A DNA stretch of 64,000 bases from Phanerodontia chrysosporium (taxonomy: Eukaryota > Basidiomycota > Agaricomycetes > Polyporales > Phanerochaetaceae). Below are positions 35,418 through 46,966 of this stretch, piece by piece. The DNA is taken from the NCBI GenBank assembly GCA_001910725.1, contig MJGA01000013.1, positions 434,001 to 498,000 on the forward strand, read 5' to 3'. Made by a program: the position numbers and the translations under genes. The notes beneath the pieces are model-generated. The model searched no databases. It was not told the DNA's origin and was given only the letters and a program-made list of their open reading frames with translations. Numbering within the stretch: the first letter of the stretch is position 1; each line of letters starts with the position of its first letter.

Positions 35418-37243
35418 CTATGTTCGCGGCAGCCACCGCGGTAGGTGCGCATTCAGCCTCATTGGCGCCTCGCCCTCCAGCACCGGCGTCGCGGACAGCA
35501 CCGCGCTATGCCTGACGGCACTCATGACCGTGTCCGCGCCGCGATCGTCGCCGTCCCCGGCCGCCTGTTTCAGTTGGACAGCAACCGCCTGCACCTCGGG
35601 TGCCTGGGGCAGGCTGCGCGGCGGGAGGGGCATGCCCACGAACGCGGCGCCGGGCGCGATCTGCCCGAGCGAGCGTATCCAGCGGCCCACCGCTGCGAGC
35701 GACACGCGCACCTCCCACGAGCCGCCCTCCTGGTCCATCCCATATGTTACAGAGGGCAGTGGAGAGTATACAAACAAGACGCACCGTAAGCGTCTTGCAC
35801 AGCGCGGCGTTGATCCCAAAGGCCAGCAAGTACCCCGCAGCGTGGTCGATGACCTGCATCGGGAACGGGCGCGGCGGCCCCTCCTTGCCAGAGTACGCAG
35901 CGTGCGCCGCGGCCTCCGCCGCGTTGAACCCCGTCGCGGTCTGCACGAGCGAGTCAAACTAGCACCACACACATCAGACCGCACCCAGACAGTCCACCAG
36001 CGGAAATGCGCACCCCACGGCGGCCGCACCAGGGCCCGTCCCACCCGTACGCGTTCAGGCTGGCGTACACGACGCCCGGGCGCGCGCGCACGACGTCGGT
36101 CACGCCGAAGCCTTTCGCGGCGAGCCCGCCGGGACGGTACGCCTGCAGGAACACGTCCGCGGTGCCGGCGAGCGCGGCGAGCGCGGCGCGGTCTGCGGGC
36201 ACCGCGAGGTCGAGCTCCGCGGTGCGCTTCCCGCGGGAGGTGTCGATGTCGAGCGCGGGCAGGGCCGGCAGAGCCGGGGAGGTGATCCACAGGACGTCCG
36301 CGCCGTGCGCTGCATCCCGCCGGGGGTGAGTCCAGGGAGGCGGCGGAGTGGAGAGGGCAGGTACGCACCGGCGAGTGTCCGCCCGCACACCGGACCTGCG
36401 AGCACGCGCGTGAGATCGAGCACGCGGACGTCCTGAAGCGGACGGCGGTGCGATGCGTTCGGCGCGCGCCGCGGAGCGTCGCCGACCTTGATGAGCTCGA
36501 CTGGGGGCGTGTGGGCGAGCGCGAGGCCCTGCGGATGCGCGTCCCATTGCTCGAATGTGCGCAGCGCGGTAGCGCACATGTTCCGCGCCGCGGCAGCATC
36601 CTCGAATGCGAAGGAGTCCCACTGCAGCAGTGCGTCTCCGACGGCTTGCCTACTGGGAGCACAGCCTAGTATCTCGAGAATGCCCTGGCGATGGCTAGAC
36701 GCATAGGTTTGTATGCAGGAGTAGCGAGGATTATATGTGCTTACTGAGGAAAATTGGTATGAATGCGGACGTAGTTGTCGTCTTTCGTACGATAAACGCC
36801 GGCCAGCTCGTCGAAAAAATCGCCGGAGCCATATAATTGATTGTTCACTGTGTAGTAAAGCTCGCTCTCTGTCACAAGCAGTAAGAAAGCGATCAGCCTC
36901 TCGTAACATGCGTGTGGAATGCGCACTAAATTCCAGGACGGCATGACGTGCATCGACTGACACGGTTTGGTCCACACCCGTATTTAGGGAGTGGAAATGG
37001 GCAGCGGCCAGAGCAGAGAGGCCGATAGATGTCTGATAGTAGTTGTAAGTATAGCATGATGCTGCAGGGCAGCGGGACTCGAGTCCAGTAGCCTGAGAAA
37101 TGACTCACTTGAGCGGCAGAACCTAGCTTGAAAGACGAATTGACCACCGGGTCGGCATTTTCTGTCAGGTGTAATCGTGACAGCCAGCCGGCAGGCAAGC
37201 CGTTCGCCTTCCAGAGTGCTTCTGCAGCCAGCTTGGAACCCAT
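35418..37243 (-). CDS. class III CoA-transferase (CaiB/BaiF family)
   Basis: CoA-transferase or racemase of the formyl-CoA transferase/carnitine dehydratase/alpha-methylacyl-CoA racemase superfamily, moving CoA between carboxylic acids. Roughly seven exons, all in frame. The N-terminal third includes TSIGLSALAAAHFHSLNTG and VRIHTNFP. The family core begins LQDVRVLDLTRVLAGPVCGRTLA, then AAHGADVLWI, DIDTSRGKRTAELDL, ADVFLQAYRPGGLAAKGFG, ARPGVVYASLNAYGWDGPW and RRGFDSLVQTATG, all standard for the family. The C-terminal part continues QVIDHAAGYLLAFG and ends PRWLPRT. The two-part architecture, with an extra N-terminal half domain, is usual for fungal members. Which acid it uses cannot be told. 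Confidence 0.87.
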
Positions 37244-37462
37244 GGCGGCGGAACAGTGACAAGGATGGAGTAGGACGTAGACATGCGTGAGCTGGTTCCG
37301 GGCCGAGCATAGCCGGACCTAATGTATGTCAAGAGGGATTGAACGTTACTTACGCTTCTTTGTTGGCAGCCGCTGTGAGCAACACAAAAGTTGGCCGACA
37401 CAGACTCAATGATATGTCTCATTATTACATTCCACAAATGACGGCAATTACACCAGCACATC

Positions 37463-38577
37463 TTACCGCTTGCCGATGACGCCCGCTTCCTTGAGCTTCG
37501 CGACCAGCTCGTCTACAGACTCGACCTGAATTACGGTGAACACTAAGCCATGATCTTTGGAACAAAATACACACCTTTCCACCACCCTGTCGCTTTGGCG
37601 GTTCCGCGACCTTGATGGTCTCGAGGCGTGGTGTGAGGTCTACGCCGAGATCCGACGGCGAGAGCTTCTCTATTGGCTTTTTCTTCGCCTTCATGATGTT
37701 CGGCAATGACGCGTAGCGCGGCTCTGCAGCAACATCAGCGGTGTCACCGTGGTCGTAAAACAGAGTGCATACCGTTCAACCTGTGAGATATATCGTAAGC
37801 TTGAGGGCAACGCTCAAACAGCTTAATGGACGTACCGGAGGTCTGTAGTCACGATTAGAGGTAGCCTGCACTTGACTTCTTGCAGTCCTCCGTCAATCTC
37901 TTGCGTGACGTTCGCCTCCTTCTTTGCCGGGTCTACCACGAGCTTGCTAGCGAAGGTGGCCTGGGGCCAGTCCAGCAGTCCGGCAAGCATCTGTCCCGTC
38001 TGGCCAGCATCGTCGTCAATGGCCTGCTTCCCAAGAATGACGAGGTCAACGCCGTCCTTCTGCTTCTCGATGATGGCGCGGAGGGCCTTCGCGACACCTA
38101 GAGGTTCCGGCGGAGGGGCGGAGTCGGGGATTTCCACGTGAATACCTGCATCGGCACCCATGGCAAGGCCGGTACGCAGAGTCTCTGCAGCCTTTGCGGG
38201 CCCGATGGTGACGACCTTAATGCTCTTCACCTCGTCCTTGAGCTTCTCGCGCAGCCGGACGGCCTCCTCGACAGCTGACACCGGAACTTCTCAGCCCTGG
38301 AAATGGCTGGGGACACGGATTCTGACGCACCGATCTCGTCAAACGGGTTCTAAAGAACAGTTAGACAACCATATGGCGCGTAACAGGACGTGTACGCACC
38401 ATGGAATGCTTGACATTCAAGTCGACTCCCTTCTGGTCAGGATTGACACGAATCTTGACCGCATAGTCGATTGTCCTAGACAGCGGCTGTGTCAAATAAT
38501 GCAGCATAGACAAACAGGCCTACATACCTCTTGACCGGGACCAGAATGTTGAGCAGACGAGCAGGAGAGGGCCTCAT
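37463..38577 (-). CDS. ETFB: electron transfer flavoprotein beta subunit
   Basis: Mitochondrial matrix ETF-beta, which passes electrons from acyl-CoA dehydrogenases to ETF-ubiquinone oxidoreductase together with ETF-alpha. The start at 38577 gives [17 protein letters not shown]. Further exons read [37 protein letters not shown] and [47 protein letters not shown] is the family signature and AMP/FAD site. Then come [28 protein letters not shown] and a Lys-rich end GVIGKR. About 260 residues, normal for the family, no frameshift. It lies head to head with the MPP-beta gene, sharing a 170-bp spacer. Confidence 0.93.
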
Positions 38578-38747
38578 GGTTCAAGAAGAAGTGACGAGGA
38601 GCGGGCGCCTTGACTCGGGATGCGGGGAAGCGTAGACGCCGGAAGGCGCCAAAGCGTCAGGGCTTGTCGGACCTCGAATCCTCGGCAGCGCCCGTGAGGA
38701 CCGTGAATCCCCGACTTCTGACCTCAACGCCAACCACGACGAGCTCA
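38578..38747. promoter_or_regulatory. bidirectional promoter between ETFB and MPP-beta
   Basis: Only 170 bp separate the two divergent start codons, so both mitochondrial genes must draw on this spacer for core promoter and 5' UTR. No TATA box is evident. Confidence 0.6.
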
Positions 38748-40325
38748 ATGGTCTCCCGCACACTCTCCACCTCGCTCGCGCGCTCACTGCGCAGTGTTGC
38801 GCGGCCAACGGTGAGCATTTTCCCGTGATTTTTGCACATTTTGCTGACTATCGCAAGCAGCAGTTGGCCCGGCCCTGGCGGTCATTCGCGACCGCGGTGA
38901 ACGCACCCGTTACTCAGCTCACCACCCTTTCCAATGGCCTGACTGTCGCGACCGAGGCGCACCCACATGCACAGACCGCCACCGTCGGTGTCTGGATAGA
39001 TGCTGGTTCGCGTGCGGAAACGGACAAGACGAACGGCACCGCGCATTTCCTCGAACACATGGCCTTCAAGGGAACCAACAAGCGTAGCCAGCATGCGCTC
39101 GAACTTGAGGTCGAGAACCTCGGCGCCCACCTCAATGCCTACACCTCGCGCGAGCAGACCGTGTACTACGCGAAGAGCTTCCGCAAGGACGTCGGCCAGA
39201 CCGTCGACATTATCAGCGACATTCTCCAGAACTCCAAGCTCGAGAAGTCGGCGATTGAGCGTGAGCGCGACGTGATTCTGCGCGAGCAGCAGGAGGTGGA
39301 CAAGCAGATGGAGGAGGTTGTCTTCGACCACTTGCACGCTGTCGCTTTCCGAGGTGTGTGCTGTCGGCTTTGCTGACCAAGTTAGTAATTGACCTTCTGC
39401 AGGCCAGCCTCTCGGACGCACCATCCTCGGCCCCAAGCAGAACATCCTCTCCATTAACCGTGATGACCTTGAGAACTACATCAAGACCAACTACACTGCT
39501 GACCGCATGGTTCTTGTTGGCACTGGTGGTGTTGACCACGAGGAGCTCGTCAAGCTCGCCGAGAAGCACTTCTCTTCCCTCCCGTCTCCTCCAACCCTAT
39601 TCCCCTCGGCCGTCTCGCGCACGCCAAGACCCACTTCGTTGGCTCTGAAGTCCGCATTCGTGATGACACTCTCCCGACGGCACACATCGCCATTGCTGTC
39701 GAGGGTGTCGGCTGGAGCTCGCCCGACTACTTCCCCATGCTCGTCATGCAGTCTATCATGGGTAACTGGGACCGTTCGCTCGGCTCTGCTACTCTCCTTT
39801 CTTCCCGCCTGTCCCACATCGTCTCCGCCAACAACCTCGCGAACAGCTTCATGTCGTTCTCGACCTCGTACGCTGACACTGGTCTCTGGGGTACCTACCT
39901 CGTCACCGAGAACCTCACCAACCTGGACGACCTCATGCACTTCACCATCCGCGAGTGGACCCGCATGGCCATCGACCCGAAGGTCGGTGAGGTCGAGCGT
40001 GCCAAGAGCCAGCTCAAGGCCAGCCTTCTCCTTACCCTCGACGGCACGACCGCCATTGCCGAGGACATCGGCCGTCAGCTCGTTACCACTGGCCGCCGCA
40101 TGACCCCTCAGCAGATCGAGTTCGCCGTTGACGCCGTCTCCGTAGAGGACATCCAGCGGGTAGCAAAGAAGTACATCTGGGACCAGGACGTGCGTACATC
40201 ATATTTTCTTTCCCTGACATCATTGCTTACCAGAAAAATAGTTCGCTCTTGCCGCGGTCGGCCCCATTGACGGCCTTCTGGACTACAACCGTCTGCGTGC
40301 CGATACCTCATCTCTCCTCTACTAG
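38748..40325 (+). CDS. MAS1: mitochondrial processing peptidase beta subunit, one frameshift
   Basis: Catalytic subunit of the matrix peptidase that removes presequences. The first exon encodes an amphipathic, Arg/Ser-rich presequence ([19 protein letters not shown]). The M16 zinc site follows in [11 protein letters not shown] (HxxEH inverted zinc motif), with downstream Glu in [11 protein letters not shown] and the helix [35 protein letters not shown]-terminal signatures are [32 protein letters not shown] and QVTTGRR-like [14 protein letters not shown], ending after one more intron. The run CCC at 39581-39583 is one base short. With it restored, [19 protein letters not shown] links to [22 protein letters not shown]-beta is essential, so error is the likeliest reason. 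Confidence 0.9.
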
Positions 40326-40895
40326 AGGTATGAGCATATCCGAAATATTTAATTGACTTTCTTTAACACGTTCGTCTAGTTGTGCATAGCATACATAAAA
40401 TCTGTAGCTTCTTCATGCCATGTCGGGATAGACAGTTTCGAAGCGGCTCTTTTCTAATCATCTTCTCGCGTGGGTTGTTGAGATCTCCGTAAAGCGGAAT
40501 TGCTCACATAGTGGAACGAAGCAATCAGAGTTTCGGTGATTGAGGGCGCGTATCCCCCCTGCTCCTGCTTCCATGCTCCGCTACGCTCATCGAGTATAGA
40601 CCTCCTCTTGGCCAGCGCAAGTCCTGTGAAGACTCCACGCTGTGCACAGGGCCGGAGTCATACAACGCCGCAGCGAATACAAGAGCAACCCTTGGGTGCA
40701 CGATCATGCCCGACTCCGTCCTACGCAGGGTCGGATGCTGTCAGTGGCCCCTTACATGATTGGGTTCGAGCGTATCGTGTGCCGAGATGGCACCAGGAGT
40801 GATATGAGCTGTCAATGCGCCGTGCATATAGGGCAGCCAGGACGCACCTCTGTATCGCTTTCGCACTCCAGCGCCGTCGCTCTGCCCTGCTGGCA
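40326..40895. other. intergenic
   Basis: 3' flank of MPP-beta and promoter of the P450; nothing else recognised. Confidence 0.4.
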
Positions 40896-42866
40896 ATGAT
40901 CACAAGCTCTCCTCAAATTTCCGTCGTTACCCTCTCGTCAGTGATAGCAGTGCTAGCGTATGGGCTCTTCACTGTCTTGCGACGCCTACGCCTTGGGGTG
41001 TTGGGCAAATCATTGCCGCCAGGACCAATAGGTATACCTGTATTCGGTATGCGATTTCGTTGTGATTTGTAACGCTACCGCTCAGAGTAGGCTCTATCGC
41101 AGGCTCGCTACCGATCTTGGGAGTCAGCCCAGAAGTGACCCTGGATAGGTGGGCGCAGAAATACGGGCCGCTATACTCAGTGTGGTTCGGCAGCCAGCTA
41201 CATGTGGTCGTTTCAGACCCCCAAATAGCAAAGGACCTGCTCGAGACGCAGTACATGATATTCTCGTCGCGGCATGAGTCGTTCGTGAAGTACAACACCA
41301 TATTCGCGACCCGGGGGATATCCGCGGCCCCCTTCGGCGAAAGTTGGTGCGTCACCGCCTGCGCACTCATATCCAAGAACTCAACGCGCCGCAGGTGCAG
41401 ATGCCACCGTCTCGTCGCTCGGTACCTCACCAGCGACGCCGTGGCGGACTACCTCCCCGACCTCGAGTTCGAGGCGGCCGAGCTGCTCAAGGGCCTGTAC
41501 ATCAAGGGCAGGGGCGGCACGCTACCCGTGGACCCGCGTCCGCACGTCGTGCGTGTGTCGCTCAGCAACATGCTCACCGTCGTCTTCGGACTGCGCACCG
41601 ACAGCGTCGACGACCCGCTCGTCGCGCACTGGCTTGCGCTCGCCCGCGACTTCGCGTACGTCTTCACTGTTGTCTGTGTGGCGCGTCCTCTGCGTGGGAT
41701 ATCTTCTGATAGGCTGTGCACAGGGAGGTGGCGGGGCCCGTTGCGAGCGCGGTCGATTTTGTGCCGCTCCTGCGGAAGCTCCCCGCGCGTGGACGGGCGT
41801 CTCGCGGGCCCAGCGGCTGCATGAAGGCCTCTTCACGGCGTGTGGCGCGCTCGTGAGCGACGTCGAGCGCCGCAGGAAGGCCGGCGAAAACGTCCCGGAC
41901 TCTCTGGTGAAGCAGCTCTTGAAGGCGAAGGAGCAGCGGAGCCTCGACGGCTACGAGGTGGTCGTGCTGTGCTTCGAGTTAGTCGTCTCCGGCGTGCACA
42001 AGGTTGGTCTGTGCCGCACCACCAGTGTGAGGTCGCCGGCTGAAGCAACAGAATCCGTTGCAGACTGCAGCGCTCATCGCGCGGTTTGTCGCTGAGATTG
42101 CGGAGCATCCGGAGGTGCAAGTGCGGGCTCACGCAGAACTCGATCAAGTCGTCGGTCGAGACCGGATACCTGGTGCTGAACACAAGAGCGAATTGCCCTA
42201 CATTGGTGCTATAGTCAAGGTTGGCTTGCGGTTCCAAAGTGAGACGGATAGTATACTGACGGTTGGTCCAGGAAATCGAACGACTACACAATCCCCTTCC
42301 CCTCGGGATTCCACATTCGAATACCGAAGATTTCACCTACCACAACTATGTGATACCAAGAGACAGTGTGATTATTCTAAACCAGGTACGGTATCAAAGT
42401 CGGCTATGTCAGCGACTCCTTGCTGATGACTTCGCAGCGCGCGCTTTCTACGACTCTCTGTGACAACCCAAGTATATTCAATGTATGTACAGTGCTCTAG
42501 CAGAGTATTCACGACGCCTCACCACGACGTGACAGCCAGAGCGTCATATCAAAGACGGTGTTGCGAACCCAGAGCCCAGCTGCTCCATATTCGGTGTCGG
42601 GTGCGTCGCCGTTCCTTAGCCATGAATCCCCCTGCTGACGACATTTCAGGCCGCGCACCTGTCTGGGCAAGCCGCTCGCGCAGACAGAGGTCTTTCTGGC
42701 GGTCGCCTGCATGTTATGGGCCTTCGAGGTGCAGCCGTTCGACACGTGGGAACAGGAGGCGGAGGAAGACGGGGAAGTCGAGCACCCCTCGCCGTGGCCA
42801 GACCCATTTCTCGTCAAGTTGCGTCCGCGCCACACCCGTGTGAGCGCAGTGTTAGGCTCTACTTGA
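40896..42866 (+). CDS. cytochrome P450 monooxygenase, one frameshift
   Basis: ER-anchored haem monooxygenase; substrate unknown, family not assigned. The protein opens with a membrane anchor (VVTLSSVIAVLAYGLFTVL) and the hinge LPPGPIGIPVFG. Segments in order: RWAQKYGPLYSVWFGSQ, IFSSRHESFVKYNTIF, TAALIARFVAEIAEHPEVQ (I-helix end), the ExxR helix in VKEIERLHNPLPLGIPHS, NPSIFNPERHIKDG, and the haem loop FGVGPRTCLGKPLAQTE with the ligand Cys. Several 50-60 bp introns are used, one within the haem loop after FGVG. In the middle exon one base is missing around 41806-41811, needed to join PARGRASR to AQRLHEGLF. The tail is acidic (EQEAEEDGEVEHP) and ends at 42864-42866. Confidence 0.87.
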
Positions 42867-43084
42867 AGAAATCCGTTATGCGCATGCTGGCATCGAGACG
42901 TGGTGCCTGGCCTCGTCCACCGCGCCCGAGCCCCGGTGGTGTGATATGGTGTGACAGGGCGCGGTATGTATACAGGTGCCAACCGCCGGCGAGCGCGTTA
43001 TATCGTGAACCCCATTAAAAAGTCGATTAGTACATCCCGAGTATATATAGTACAAATAGTTGGGTGTGCTTGGTTTGTGCCGCA

Positions 43085-45527
43085 CTACGACGCCGTGCGC
43101 TCCCACGCCGCGGGCCGCCGCCACCGCCGTTCCTGCCAGTCGTGGAAGAGCTCCGACACGCGCTCCTCGCCGTCCTGCACGTCGTCGTTGATGCACAGCA
43201 GCGATGCGTCTGTGTAGCTGTCGATCCACCCGAGCGCGCCCTGGGCGTTCTCGTAGTTCTCGAGCATGACAAACGCGTATGGTGTGTAGCCTGCGGTCGT
43301 CGTCAGCACCCGTCTCGGCTGTGCGTCGCTGCTGCTGGGGCTCACCAATCACGAAACGGTAGCGCTCAAGCAGGCGCAGCGTCCAGTCGCGCACGTTCAC
43401 GTCGCGCGAGGATGCCCCGAGCACAGCCCTCATGCTGAACTCGCCGTCCTCCCACCGCTGCTCGAGCGACAGGTGCGGCACCCGCTCTTCGTCGTCCTCG
43501 CTGCCGGCCCCAGACGCGGGCACTGTGCGCAGCGGCGACGGCAGGAACGCCTCCATGCCAAGCCGCCCGCTCGCCTTCATCAACGCCTGGATCGCTGCGG
43601 CAACTGTCAGCTGCGGCACCGTGGAGTTGCAAGACAGCGCACTCACCGCAATCGCCACACTGCGGGTTGCGGAACGCGATGTGCTTGAAGAGCTCCGACG
43701 CGCGCTCGAAGGGCGCACCGCCGTCCGTGAAGCACTCGTCGTAGAAGATCGTGCACTCGGGCAGGTCCTCCTCCGCGACGCTGCTCGGCCGCAGGTACTG
43801 CCAGTCCGCATGGGACGCCTCCGTCACGTACATGTACGGGTACCCGTCCAGCGCCGACGCGATGTAGAACGTCTTGTCCACCTGCCGGTGCCCGCTCTCG
43901 CGCAGATACGCGTGCACCCGCTCCGACTCGAGCGTGTCCCGCAGGCCCGCGCGCACCGTGAGCTCGCGCGCGTCCGCCGCGCCGCCGAGCTCGCGCCACG
44001 CCTGCGCCGTGGCCGCCGCGTCCCACGCGTCGTCGAGCCCGCCGTGCTTCGCGACCGCCCACGACCACAGCAGCGCCTCGCGCCAGCGCTCGACGAGGAA
44101 GTGCGCCATCAGGAACAGCATGCTCACGTCGCCCGCGCCCGCGACCGTCTCGCGGAACGGGTGCGTCGCCGCCCGCGCGAGGTGCGGCGCCCACATCAGC
44201 GAGAGCTCGCGGATGATCGACATCGACACCGCCTTCGCCTCGTGCAGCACGTACGGCCGGTGTCGCGCACCGAAGCGGTTGCTCAGCAGCACGTTGCTTT
44301 CACCCATGCTGCGCCATTCGCCGTGCGGTTCGTCGGGGGCGGGCTTGTCCGGCGAGACCATGATACCAAGGTCCATGCGTAGGACCAGGCCGTATGCTGT
44401 CAATGAGGTGAGCGGACCCGCTAATCCTTACTCGCTGTCTGTGCTCACTAGAAGTGTGGAAAGTCCGTGGAGTGAGTGGATTTGACATGTAAAAGTCGTC
44501 GTTCTGGAGAACGTGTTCAGCGTTGACAAAACGTGGCAGCCAACTGAGGTACACACCAGATATACACTGCGACGATGGGTTAAGTTTACAGGTGACAGTA
44601 GGGATAGTATTCGACTTACAGATATTCGGACACATTAGGAAGGTTGCCGAACTGCGCCTCAATAGCATAGCTGCGTGCTGCCTGTCAGTCCGGAGCGCGC
44701 ATACAGCCAGCAAAGTACGCACCTGTTAAAGTTGTTGCCCACGTATGGCCTGAACATCTGCGCGTGGTGGATGACGTTCAACTCGACACTGCCGTCTCGC
44801 CATGGCCGGTTCTCCACGTCCAGCCACTGCGGCACCTGCCCCAGCCTCCAGTTCTCCGGCACCGACAAGTTCTCCAGAGATTCGGGGACAGCAAAGTCGG
44901 AGGTGATCAGGTGGAACTTGCCAGCGTACGGTCTCCAGTTTGCGAGCACCGAGCGCATCGAGTGTCGCAGTTCGTCGTTGTCCCTGCCAAGGCGGTCAGC
45001 GGGCGGTCTCCCCCTTGATGGATTGCAACGCACCGGTACTGCCTAGCCTGCGCACTTGATGTCTTCGGTCGGTAGGGGTCGTCCGGTGCAAAGCGGCTCT
45101 CAGCCGCCATCTTGGCCTCCTGCAGCAGCGGGTCCGAGCCGTTGACCCATGTCCACAGGACGTCAAAGCTCGGGATCAGAGGGTCGTAGCAGAGGGCACC
45201 GCTGGAGAAGTAGGCGTCCCTGCAGTCGTCGGGGAGCACCTGGGTGGGCGTCAGGCGGGCGGCGGGCGGTTGCTGTGGTGGTGGTTCGAAAGGAAGGTAT
45301 GCCGCCTGGTATTCTGGGACGGCGCCGGGTTCCTGATCCTCAGCAAAGAGGTCATCGACGTCCTCGACAGAGTCTGGCAGGACAAGAGTGTAAAGACCGA
45401 CGAGGACGATCACGAGACCGGTGCCCAAGACAGCCCACCGCCTGCGGGAGTTGGGCCGTCTGCTGGGCAGCTGGGTCCTCGCGGCGGTGGCAGAGGTGGC
45501 AAGAGGGATGTAGTCGTTGTACTTCAT
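43085..45527 (-). CDS. Stealth-family sugar-phosphate transferase (type II membrane protein)
   Basis: Member of the Stealth family that includes bacterial capsule hexose-1-phosphate transferases and animal GlcNAc-1-phosphotransferase, presumably Golgi-located. The start at 45527 gives a short cytosolic tail, then one membrane helix (WAVLGTGLVIVLVGLYTLVL). CR1 is FDVLWTWVNGSDPLLQEA, and CR2 is RDNDELRHSMRSVLANW with LITSD and QWLDVENRPW, followed by NVIHHAQMF. CR3 is around FVNAEHVLQNDDFYM, and the CR4 region includes APHLARAATHPFRETV-like sequence. The long C-terminal half (VDKTFYIASALDGYPYMY, INDDVQDGEERVSELF) is shared with other mushroom proteins. About eight exons, all in frame. An upstream in-frame ATG at 45560 is an alternative start. 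Confidence 0.82.
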
Positions 45528-46966
45528 GCCGAAGAGAGAGCCAGCATCGACGAGGACCAAGGCGCAGCGGGGGCAGGGCTGCTCGTGTGATGTGTCTTAT
45601 GAAGAAGACACCCGCCAAGTCAAGCTGCCGTTCGGCATCGGTTGGTTGTAACTATCTCTCGAAAGCCTTGGCAGGGGCCCACCCACTTGGTCTTGCCTGA
45701 TCTCACATCTCACCCCGATATCTCCTCGACCTCCGCAACTCAATCCCCCCGCGCACACGACCACCCCGCGTCGGGTTTGCATCCCTCGACGGCCTGCTTG
45801 TGTCGATCGACCTTTCGCCAGACTCGAATAGTGCACTTTTCGGGCGATACTGCGAAACATATCCGCTGTGTCGCACTCCTCCAAGGCTGCGGTGCGTGTG
45901 TTCGTGTGAGCACAAGCCAGATGTTGCAGCGGCAGCGGGCCCCAGCGTTCGGCATCTCGGCCAGTGCGTCACGGCGCTGATCCCAATTAGGCTTGTCTAG
46001 TAATCGCTGCCCGCCTCGACGAGCCATTCTCTCTCACTCGAGGGCAGTCTCCTTCGTATACATGAGCAGTGAGTAGCCAGCAGAATCTATTTCTGTCCAG
46101 TGTGGGCTTAAAATTTTGTTGCAGCTTCTGGTCCGCAGTAGCGCAGGTTGATCCATTCAAACGGCTCTGAAAGCGGGATTGAACGGCAATCCCGCCAAGA
46201 CATCAGCGAATACTCTGAACTGCCGTTGAGAACTGCAGCTTCGGGAAGACTTCAACTTCGGACGTAGCGTGCATGTGCGAGCAGCTTGACTTGCACCTGC
46301 ACACGACTGTCAAGTGCAGAGTCGTTCACCAGTCGACGCGACCATCGCCCCGATCTAGGCACCCGCCGCGACTCGTTGCCGCCACAAAGGCAAGGCACGC
46401 AAACGCCGGAATCAAACGCTGTGCTCATTCTCGCAAATATTCTCGGCGCCGCAGCACCCTGCCGCACAGCAACTCTCGCTCTCCAAGGACATCGGCGCCC
46501 GCGCTGGAGACGTGAACAATCAGAACCGCAACGAGGACTGGTGTCTTATGACCGTGCACACAGCCTTTGAGTTTGGGGTGCATCGCTGTTATCTCCCATA
46601 ACACGGATCCTTGACATCGACAACGCAGGCATACGCCCATGCTGCCGCTCATGCCGAGGGACCCTGCCAGTCGCAGGGAACACTGCGGCAGCTGCGCTGC
46701 CGAACTCGTGTCGCGGGTTCGGACCGTCCTCCAGATGACGTCCGTGTGAAGGAGTACTACGTATCGTGTGCCATACTGTAGATGTTGCGAATTAAATCGA
46801 TTTCTTTACTCGTCGAGGCGGATCGCACTCGTACTCCACTGCTGAGAATAAGATACACCGTTGTTTCGAGCGGACAAATACCCAGTAACAAGCTGCAGTC
46901 TCACGAAACCGTAATCCGCAGTCGATAACGCGACGCGAGGATCAGTCAGACACCAAAAGGCGCTGT
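45528..46966. other. 1.4 kb intergenic
   Basis: Promoter of the Stealth gene at the left, 3' flank of the DUF6533-like gene at the right. No gene, repeat or RNA feature recognised. Confidence 0.45.

Noticed and set aside
43432..44382. 316-codon plus-strand open frame
   Set aside because: Antisense to the Stealth-family gene. Its Arg-rich, repetitive composition is what GC-rich coding sequence gives on the opposite strand.
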